Positions 1 through 3,745 of a stretch of 5,258 nucleotides of DNA are shown piece by piece. The position numbers and the translations under genes were made by a program. The notes beneath the pieces were generated by a model. That model worked only from the letters and a program-made list of their open reading frames with translations, was not told the DNA's origin and made no database searches. Numbering within the stretch: the first letter of the stretch is position 1; each line of letters opens with the position of its first letter. Source of the stretch: Clostridia bacterium (GTDB lineage Bacteria > Bacillota_A > Clostridia > Oscillospirales > CAG-272); assembly GCA_017500625.1 (NCBI GenBank), contig JAFVYX010000158.1, forward strand, positions 1 to 5,258, written 5' to 3'.

Positions 1-166
1 CCTTGCCACCGAGGGTGGCCGTATCGTCACCGCCGAGGACGGCAGGACCGCCCTGCCGCGCCTGTATGCGGCGGGAGACGTCACGGGCCCTCCCTTTCAG
101 ATCGCCCTCGCGGTTGCCGAGGGCGCCCGTGTCGGCATGGCGCTTTCCCTCGAGCTGAGAAAATAA
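1..166 (+). CDS. Thioredoxin-reductase-like FAD/NAD(P)-dependent oxidoreductase, C-terminal end (partial)
   Basis: The gene enters from the left edge. The first complete codon begins at base 2 and the stop TAA is 164-166, leaving 54 residues. The visible part is the closing FAD-binding segment of the two-dinucleotide-fold flavoprotein family. It has a short strand pair with 'GRIVTAEDGRT', then 'LPRLYAAGDVTG', whose GD aspartate normally binds the FAD ribityl chain, then 'PFQIALAVAEGARVG', the last helix that packs on the flavin in thioredoxin reductases. The GDxTGxPxQIAxAVxEG pattern resembles the small TrxB-like reductases common in clostridia. The redox-active CxxC and the NAD(P)H domain would lie upstream and are not visible, so true thioredoxin reductase activity cannot be claimed. 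A terminator follows directly after the stop, so this is the last gene of its transcript. Confidence 0.8.
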   Translation, partial: LATEGGRIVTAEDGRTALPRLYAAGDVTGPPFQIALAVAEGARVGMALSLELRK

Positions 167-194
167 AAAAGACGGAGCAGCGCTCCGTCTTTTT
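165..194. terminator. Bidirectional intrinsic terminator between convergent genes
   Basis: A perfect 8-bp stem, GACGGAGC (171-178) and GCTCCGTC (182-189), has a 3-nt loop. It is flanked by six A (165-170) on the left and five T (190-194) on the right, so it reads as hairpin plus T-tract on either strand. On plus it ends the oxidoreductase transcript and begins inside that gene's stop codon. On minus it ends the rhamnose isomerase transcript, starting five bases past its stop. Confidence 0.93.
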
Positions 195-199
195 GTATC

Positions 200-1468
200 T
201 TACCGCTTCGAGGTGACCTCGGCCTCGTAGGCCTTGACCTCGTCAAGCCACGCAGGGCCCACGGGCTTGCCCTCGGTGAGACAGAGGTAATCCCACACCG
301 CCGCCGCGGGCAGGCGGGAGAATTCCTCGGTGAGGGCCAGGCGTGCCGTCAGGTCGCCCGAAAGCTCGGCCTCCTTCAGCATCGCGTAGGGCTCCAGCAT
401 CGCCGAAAGGAGCGAGTAGCCCGCGGCACGCAGGCCGATCGCCCACGCCGCAATGCGGTTGATGGAAGCATCAAAGTAGTCAAGACTCATAAAGAAATTG
501 TCGTTGTCGATAAGCCCCGAGCGCACCACCTCGCGCATCGTGGCGGTCAGATCGCTCCCGCCGATCAGCACGTGGTCGCTGTCCCAGCGCACCCCGCGCG
601 AAAGATGAAGGAGCAGGGTGGGGATCGAACGGGCGGCGGCGGTCAGCTTGTCGGCCACCTCCTCGGTCGGGTGGTAGTGGCCGCTGTCCATGCAAAGCCC
701 CACGCCGTGTGTCGCGGCATAGCCGTAATAGAATTCGTGTGAGCCCACCGTGTAGCTCTCCACGCCCACGGCAAACAGCTTGCCCTCCAGCGTGTCGCGC
801 AGGTGTGCCCTGTCGTACGCCTTTTCAAAAATGCGGTCAAGCGACTCCTCAAGAAGATCACGGTAGAGGCGGCGGTCGGCGGGCAGGTCCTTCATACCGT
901 CGGGGATCCAGAGGTTGTTGACGCAGGGCGTGCCCAGCTCACGGCCGATCGCCGCGGCGATCTCACGGCCGCCAACTCCCGCCCGCACCCAGAAGTCGCG
1001 CACGGCGGCCTCGGGGGAGGAGAGCGTCAGCCCGTCCTTCACCATGGTGTGATTGAAGTAGGTCACGTTGAAGTCCATACCGTAGCCGCGCTCCCGCGCC
1101 CAGGAGAGCCACCCCTCAAAGTCGCGGAGCGTCACCTCGTCGCGGGGCGTGGTGCCCGGCTCGCCGTACATCGAGTGGATATTCACGCGCGGCGCCACGG
1201 GACACAGCGAGAGCGCCTTGTCGATATCGGCGCGAAGCTCCTCGGCCGTGCGGGCGCGGCCGGGATAGTTGCCCGTCACGACCATATCGCCGCCCGTACG
1301 GGTGGCCTCAAAGCCCGAAACGTCGTCGCCCTGCCAGTTCTGGAGAGAGATCGGCACGCACCGGTAGCGCGCCAGCACGGCATCGGTATCCACGCCAAAG
1401 GCGCGATAGGTGGCCCTTGCCTCGTCATAGGCCCTCAGAATGCTGTCTTCGGTTCGGTAGGAATACAT
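200..1468 (-). CDS. rhaA: L-rhamnose isomerase
   Basis: Converts L-rhamnose to L-rhamnulose in the cytoplasm, the first step of rhamnose catabolism; the enzyme family also acts slowly on other aldoses such as D-allose. It is recognised by extended similarity to E. coli RhaA over its full length, for example 'WQGDDVSGFE', 'TGNYPG', 'IWIPDGMKD'-like, 'VESYTVGS' and 'DASINRIAAW'. Numbering from the GTG upstream of the chosen start, the structural-metal ligands are E229, D262, H289 and D331. The catalytic-metal ligands H265, D297 and D299 lie in 'MDSGHYHPTE' and 'RWDSDH'. All are present, so it should be active. Start choice: GTG at 1471-1469 and ATG at 1468-1466 are adjacent codons. The GAGG Shine-Dalgarno (minus strand of 1476-1479) lies 4 nt from the GTG but 7 nt from the ATG, so ATG is preferred, giving 422 residues against 419 in E. 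coli. The gene is monocistronic: promoter at 1493-1522, terminator at 165-194. No rhaB, rhaD, transporter or regulator is in the window. Confidence 0.97.
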   Translation of the reverse strand: MYSYRTEDSILRAYDEARATYRAFGVDTDAVLARYRCVPISLQNWQGDDVSGFEATRTGGDMVVTGNYPGRARTAEELRADIDKALSLCPVAPRVNIHSMYGEPGTTPRDEVTLRDFEGWLSWARERGYGMDFNVTYFNHTMVKDGLTLSSPEAAVRDFWVRAGVGGREIAAAIGRELGTPCVNNLWIPDGMKDLPADRRLYRDLLEESLDRIFEKAYDRAHLRDTLEGKLFAVGVESYTVGSHEFYYGYAATHGVGLCMDSGHYHPTEEVADKLTAAARSIPTLLLHLSRGVRWDSDHVLIGGSDLTATMREVVRSGLIDNDNFFMSLDYFDASINRIAAWAIGLRAAGYSLLSAMLEPYAMLKEAELSGDLTARLALTEEFSRLPAAAVWDYLCLTEGKPVGPAWLDEVKAYEAEVTSKR

Positions 1469-1475
1469 CACGGCA

Positions 1476-1479
1476 CCTC
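1476..1479 (-). promoter_or_regulatory. Ribosome binding site of rhaA, deciding the start
   Basis: GAGG on the minus strand lies 7 nt before ATG (1468) and only 4 nt before the adjacent in-frame GTG (1471). The spacing favours the ATG. Confidence 0.7.
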
Positions 1480-1492
1480 ACTTTTTTCTTTT

Positions 1493-1522
1493 ATTGTAAC
1501 CGCCAAGGGGTGGGCGTGTCAA
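1493..1522 (-). promoter_or_regulatory. Sigma-A-type promoter of rhaA
   Basis: On the minus strand, TTGACA (1522-1517) is separated by 18 bases from TACAAT (1498-1493), one mismatch from the consensus -10. Transcription would begin near 1486, about 18 nt before the ATG, giving a very short leader. The -35 box lies inside the inverted repeat at 1502-1531. Confidence 0.85.
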
Positions 1523-1531
1523 CCCCTCGGC
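1502..1531. repeat. Imperfect palindrome over the rhaA -35 region, candidate operator
   Basis: GCCAAGGGGT (1502-1511) and ACCCCTCGGC (1522-1531) are inverted copies of one another at 9 of 10 positions, separated by 10 bases. The element overlaps the last base of the -35 hexamer's complement at 1522 and fills most of the promoter spacer, where a dimeric repressor would block polymerase. I do not recognise the motif as the site of a specific regulator. The regulatory role is inferred from position only. Confidence 0.5.
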
Positions 1532-1566
1532 AGCGGTTTAAAAAAGAGGAAAAAAGCACCCACGGC

Positions 1567-1598
1567 AAAGATAAAAGCGGCACCGCCGTGCCGCTTTT
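1567..1598 (-). terminator. Intrinsic terminator of the lipid-kinase-like operon
   Basis: A perfect 11-bp stem, AAAAGCGGCAC (1573-1583) and GTGCCGCTTTT (1588-1598), has a 4-nt loop. On the minus strand the GC-rich stem is followed by TTTTATCTTT. The stop codon of the DUF92 gene (1599-1597) overlaps the base of the stem, so termination follows translation directly. It also insulates rhaA from the operon upstream. Confidence 0.9.
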
Positions 1599-2367
1599 AA
1601 AGAATCGCATATACCGCCGCCCCAAGGAGCGCGGCAAAAAGGTTGGAAAGGAGATTGACGGTGCTGTTGCCAATGAGGGCACAACCGCCGACGGGCGTGG
1701 CCTCGGTATCGCAGTGATGCCGCTTTTCGGTCGCGGCACCGCACACGGGGCAAACGAATTTCCCTTGCACGAGCGAGCCGAGCACACTGTCAAGAAGCAT
1801 ACCGAGAAAGGCGGCCCCCGCCCCGATCGCCGCCCCGAGGAGTCCGACCTCCGAGAAGGCGATGAGAAGGAAGCCCAAAAGGACGCCGAGGAGCGAAAGG
1901 AGCGTGCCGAGGGCGCTCACGCCTCCCGACTGTCCGCGCGGAACGCGGCATAGACGGCAGATATCGATCGGATCACCGCGCGAGAGCGTGCCGAGGTCGC
2001 TCGCCACCGTGTCGGCAAAAAGCTCGGTGATCGCGGCGTAATAGCCGACAAGAAGCGCAGGGGTGGGGAAGTGTGCGTACACCACCAGCGAAAGCGTACC
2101 GACAAGGCCGTTGCACAGCACCTGCCCGACGCCGCGCGCACCGCCCGCGTGGCGGCTTTTCTTGCGTTTGGCAAGGACGTGGATCGCGGCGCAAAGGCCG
2201 AAGATCGTCACGATATACAGGGCCGCGTGGACGCCGCCGAGGGCGAGGATCGCCGTGAGCATCGCCGCCGCTATGAGCGCCGCGGGGAGCGTCAGCAAAC
2301 GGAAGTGCGCGGCAAGCGCGGCAAGGACGGCCCCTACGCCAAGGCCGATGAGTGCGCGCGTCAGCAT
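1597..2367 (-). CDS. DUF92 / TMEM19 family membrane protein (VTE6-like)
   Basis: A 256-residue polytopic membrane protein. The family signatures in order are: N-terminal hydrophobic segments (about 5-65); a basic loop 'AKRKKSRHAGG' (66-76); 'RGVGQVLCNG' (78-87); 'ELFADTVASDLGTLS' (115-129), the family's acidic D-T-x-A-S-[DE]-x-G motif; 'PRGQSGGVSALGT' (143-155); 'LLDSVLGSLVQG' (191-202); and 'NSTVNLLSN' (234-242). A hydrophilic insertion with C206, C209, H217, H218 and C219 resembles a metal-binding loop found in many members. In plants and cyanobacteria the characterised member VTE6 phosphorylates phytyl phosphate to phytyl diphosphate; whether this protein shares that activity is unknown. 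The ATG (2367-2365) overlaps the upstream gene's TGA by 7 nt (ATGCTGA) and has no purine-rich ribosome site before it, so translation is probably coupled. The stop sits in the terminator. Confidence 0.85.
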   Translation of the reverse strand: MLTRALIGLGVGAVLAALAAHFRLLTLPAALIAAAMLTAILALGGVHAALYIVTIFGLCAAIHVLAKRKKSRHAGGARGVGQVLCNGLVGTLSLVVYAHFPTPALLVGYYAAITELFADTVASDLGTLSRGDPIDICRLCRVPRGQSGGVSALGTLLSLLGVLLGFLLIAFSEVGLLGAAIGAGAAFLGMLLDSVLGSLVQGKFVCPVCGAATEKRHHCDTEATPVGGCALIGNSTVNLLSNLFAALLGAAVYAIL

Positions 2368-3008
2368 AGCGAGAGAAGCGCGACCAGCGCTCCAACGCCG
2401 AGGACGATGGCGGGGTTATCGTACTTCCCCGAGATAAGCTCAAGGACGGCGGCCGCGGCTGCGGCGGTCACAAGAAGCCAAGGGGAGAGCGCCAGGGGCG
2501 GAAAGAGAAGCCCAAGGAGGGCGATCCCCGCCGCCGCAAAGAGGAAGCAGATGAGCGTGCCCTCCCAGGATTTCCCGAAAAGGAGCGCGTGTCGGTGCCG
2601 CAGGCGTGAGGTGAGAAGGGCCGCAAAGCCGTCGCCAAAGGCCAGACAGGCCACCGCCGCTCCTTCGGCCGCCAGGTAGGGGGGATAGACCGCGGCCACC
2701 GCGTTCGAGAGGGTGATCGAGAAAGCGTAATAGAAGATGCCGTAGGGGTTTTTCGGATTGACCATGGAGGGAAGGAGACGGAATCTTGCCACAAGAAGGA
2801 GGCCGACCGTCACCAGCGAGGGCACCAGCAAAAGGCCAAGCACGTCCTCGCGGAAGAAGTGATACTGAATGACGAAAACAAAGCCGATGAGAATGTGCGT
2901 CAGCTTGCGCGTGACGTCGGCACCGACGTGCAGATAGCGGTGGAGGGCCAGCGTTACGGCAACCACCAGAAGAATATAACCGCATTCGGCCAGGTATCCC
3001 AAGGTCAC
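2361..3008 (-). CDS. VTE5/dolichol-kinase-like membrane protein (putative CTP-dependent isoprenoid alcohol kinase)
   Basis: A 215-residue integral membrane protein with about six or seven hydrophobic segments. It carries the signatures of the phytol kinase / dolichol kinase / phosphatidate cytidylyltransferase-like group: 'VTRKLTH' (32-38, the R-K-x-x-H motif), 'NPKNPYGIFYYAFS' (84-97), 'AFGDGFAALLTSRL' (123-136), 'GKSWEGTL' (145-152) and 'ELISGKYDN' (190-198). In characterised relatives the GD and K-[ST]-x-E-G elements serve CTP-dependent phosphorylation of a prenyl alcohol at the membrane. The substrate cannot be read from the sequence: phytol, farnesol, geranylgeraniol, a polyprenol or diacylglycerol are all possible. 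The gene is first in a two-gene operon and overlaps the DUF92 gene by 7 nt. Start: GTG at 3008-3006 lies only 3 nt from AAAGGAG, whereas in-frame TTG at 3002-3000 lies 9 nt away and may be the real start, shortening the protein by two residues. Confidence 0.83.
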   Translation of the reverse strand: MTLGYLAECGYILLVVAVTLALHRYLHVGADVTRKLTHILIGFVFVIQYHFFREDVLGLLLVPSLVTVGLLLVARFRLLPSMVNPKNPYGIFYYAFSITLSNAVAAVYPPYLAAEGAAVACLAFGDGFAALLTSRLRHRHALLFGKSWEGTLICFLFAAAGIALLGLLFPPLALSPWLLVTAAAAAAVLELISGKYDNPAIVLGVGALVALLSLC

Positions 3009-3011
3009 ACG

Positions 3012-3018
3012 CTCCTTT
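3012..3018 (-). promoter_or_regulatory. Ribosome binding site of the VTE5-like gene, start ambiguous
   Basis: AAAGGAG on the minus strand is a strong Shine-Dalgarno. It is unusually close (3 nt) to the GTG at 3008 and 9 nt from the TTG at 3002. The spacing argues for the TTG; the codon preference argues for GTG. Confidence 0.65.
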
Positions 3019-3060
3019 CGTCGGGGCCGCAGTGCCGCCCTTTTGTTTTTTATTGCTTAT

Positions 3061-3089
3061 AGAATATCACACCCAGAAAGCGATGTCAA
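3061..3089 (-). promoter_or_regulatory. Sigma-A-type promoter with extended -10 for the lipid-kinase-like operon
   Basis: On the minus strand a perfect TTGACA (3089-3084) is 17 bases from TATTCT (3066-3061), which is preceded by TGA, matching the TGn extended -10. The predicted start is near 3054, giving a leader of about 45 nt rich in T and A. This is one of the strongest promoters in the window. Confidence 0.88.
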
Positions 3090-3129
3090 GAAAATATTAC
3101 AGAAAAGCGCGGTGGCGGGGGATCGTCTC

Positions 3130-3177
3130 GGGACGGCGTCGGAAAAGGCGAGGGGGATTTCGCCTTTTCCCCGTCCC
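3130..3177. repeat. Long inverted repeat (18 paired bases with one bulge)
   Basis: GGGACGG (3130-3136) pairs with CCGTCCC (3171-3177), and GGAAAAGGCGA (3141-3151) pairs with TCGCCTTTTCC (3160-3170). A 4-nt bulge lies on the left arm and the loop is 8 nt. There is no T-tract beyond the stem on either strand, so it is not a standard terminator. Confidence 0.8.
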
Positions 3178-3178
3178 T

Positions 3179-3200
3179 CGGTCAGGCGCGGCTCTGACCG
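3179..3200. repeat. Short inverted repeat
   Basis: CGGTCAG (3179-3185) and CTGACCG (3194-3200) form a perfect 7-bp stem with an 8-nt loop, one base beyond the preceding hairpin. Confidence 0.65.
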
Positions 3201-3308
3201 CTCCGCGCTCATTCACTACCGCGCCCGTTCGATCTTCCGAAAATATAGTCGCCCTGTGTCGGGGCACAGCCCTCTTCGTGGGCTCTTTATTTTCGTGACT
3301 CCTCGGGT

Positions 3309-3333
3309 GAAAACGCCACACCGTGGCGTTTTC
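3309..3333. repeat. Perfect 11-bp inverted repeat, possible weak terminator
   Basis: GAAAACGCCAC (3309-3319) and GTGGCGTTTTC (3323-3333) surround a 3-nt loop. The A4/T4 ends are part of the stem and are followed by C, so termination would be weak at best on either strand. It could back up the tRNA terminator 30 bases away. Confidence 0.7.
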
Positions 3334-3362
3334 GCCTTCGTCCCCCCCAAAACCACAATGGC

Positions 3363-3400
3363 AAAAAAGAAGGCCCCCCATAAGGGGGAACCTTCTTTTT
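3363..3400. terminator. Intrinsic terminator just after tRNA-Leu
   Basis: On the minus strand GAAGGTTCCCCC (3395-3384) pairs with GGGGGGCCTTC (3379-3369) around a TTAT loop, with one wobble or bulge, and is followed by six T (3368-3363). The five A before the stem (3400-3396) also let it work on the plus strand. The A at 3400 is already the last base of the tRNA's encoded CCA, so the tRNA and terminator abut. Confidence 0.9.
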
Positions 3401-3486
3401 GGTGCCGGTGGCGGGGGTCGAACCCGCACGGTATCGCTACCAACGGATTTTGAGTCCGCCTCGTCTGCCAATTCCAACACACCGGC
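3400..3486 (-). tRNA. tRNA-Leu (anticodon CAA)
   Basis: The 87-nt minus-strand gene includes an encoded CCA (3402-3400). The acceptor arms GCCGGTG and CACCGGC pair perfectly, with discriminator A at 3403. The D arm contains the leucine-type 'GGAATTGG' segment. The anticodon stem-loop is GCGGA-CTCAAAA-TCCGT with anticodon CAA at 3452-3450, reading UUG codons. The long variable arm GGTA/TACC marks a class II tRNA, and the T arm is GCGGG-TTCGACC-CCCGC. It is a single-gene unit with its own promoter and terminator, transcribed away from htpG. Confidence 0.97.
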
Positions 3487-3498
3487 GTTTGCGAATAC

Positions 3499-3527
3499 AG
3501 TATAGCACACGACTGTGGAAAAATCAA
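3499..3527 (-). promoter_or_regulatory. Sigma-A-type promoter of tRNA-Leu
   Basis: On the minus strand TTGATT (3527-3522) is 17 bases from TATACT (3504-3499), preceded by TGC as an extended -10. The predicted start, near 3492, is only about six bases before the mature tRNA 5' end. A run of seven T on this strand (3543-3537) just upstream of the -35 could act as an UP-like element. Confidence 0.87.
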
Positions 3528-3567
3528 GTATTCGGCAAAAAAACTTGAAATAAGTGGTTGAGGGGAA

Positions 3568-3596
3568 TTGATATTCGCTGTCGATTGCGGTATAAT
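3568..3596 (+). promoter_or_regulatory. Sigma-A-type promoter of htpG
   Basis: TTGATA (3568-3573) is separated by 17 bases from a perfect TATAAT (3591-3596). Transcription is predicted to start around 3603. No CIRCE (HrcA) inverted repeat or CtsR heptad repeat is visible nearby, so the usual Gram-positive heat-shock operators seem absent. Confidence 0.9.
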
Positions 3597-3602
3597 AGGA
3601 AT

Positions 3603-3745
3603 GATACGGTAGCCAAAATGGGCTCGAACCAATAAGCCCTCGGCGATAGATTTTCGTGTCTTTCGCCGTGGCTCGTCTTGAAAAGCCCACAGGGGGCATA
3701 GCCCCCTCACCGTACAAAAGAAAGCAACATCTCTCGGAGGGCATT
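3603..3745 (+). promoter_or_regulatory. Long structured 5' leader of htpG, candidate cis-acting RNA
   Basis: The stretch between the predicted start of transcription and the htpG ATG can fold into a closed multi-helix element. P1 is TACGGT (3605-3610) with ACCGTA (3709-3714). P2 is TGGGCT (3619-3624) with AGCCCA (3684-3689). P3 runs from 3635 to 3673, with AGCC/GGCT, CGGCGA/TCGCCG and AGA/TCT separated by small internal loops. P4 is AGGGGGC (3691-3697) with GCCCCCT (3701-3707) around ATA. GCCCTC (3636-3641) within P3, and CCCTC (3704-3708) at the P4 arm, are complementary to the Shine-Dalgarno region GAGGGC (3737-3742), so alternative pairing could hide the ribosome site. The GGAGG at 3736-3740 is 5 nt before the ATG. 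I do not recognise a known riboswitch class. No T-tract follows P4, so translation control is more likely than attenuation. Confidence 0.5.

Larger units (their letters stand above)
3090..3362. other. Gene-free stretch rich in inverted repeats
   Basis: About 270 bases lie between the operon promoter and the tRNA terminator. No reading frame here has both a plausible ribosome site and recognisable protein sequence. The stretch contains three clear hairpins (listed separately). It also contains two short overlapping ones: CTGTG/CACAG at 3254-3269, and AGCCC/GGGCT at 3268-3284, the latter followed by CTTTATTTT on plus. No good promoter reading into the block from either side was found, so an independent small RNA is possible but unsupported. 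Confidence 0.55.

Noticed and set aside
803..1600. Plus-strand open frame (265 codons) opposite rhaA
   Set aside because: It is antisense to a full-length L-rhamnose isomerase with all metal ligands, and its frame runs on through the rhaA promoter and a terminator. It is explained by high GC at third positions.
3061..3220. Small minus-strand frame of about 50 codons starting near 3215 and ending at the operon promoter
   Set aside because: It has no convincing ribosome site and no protein similarity I recognise. It is built largely from the hairpin arms and overlaps the -10/-35 boxes of the next operon.
3618..3635. Five-codon upstream frame (ATG GGC TCG AAC CAA TAA) in the htpG leader
   Set aside because: It has no Shine-Dalgarno before it, and its length is compatible with chance. 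The bases are better explained by helix P2 of the leader structure.
3691..3707. GC-rich hairpin AGGGGGC-ATA-GCCCCCT as an attenuator of htpG
   Set aside because: It is followed by CACCGTACAAAAG rather than a T-tract, so it lacks the release signal of an intrinsic terminator.
3550..3745. CIRCE (HrcA) or CtsR operator upstream of htpG
   Set aside because: I looked for TTAGCACTC-N9-GAGTGCTAA and for GGTCAAA-type tandem heptads and found neither.
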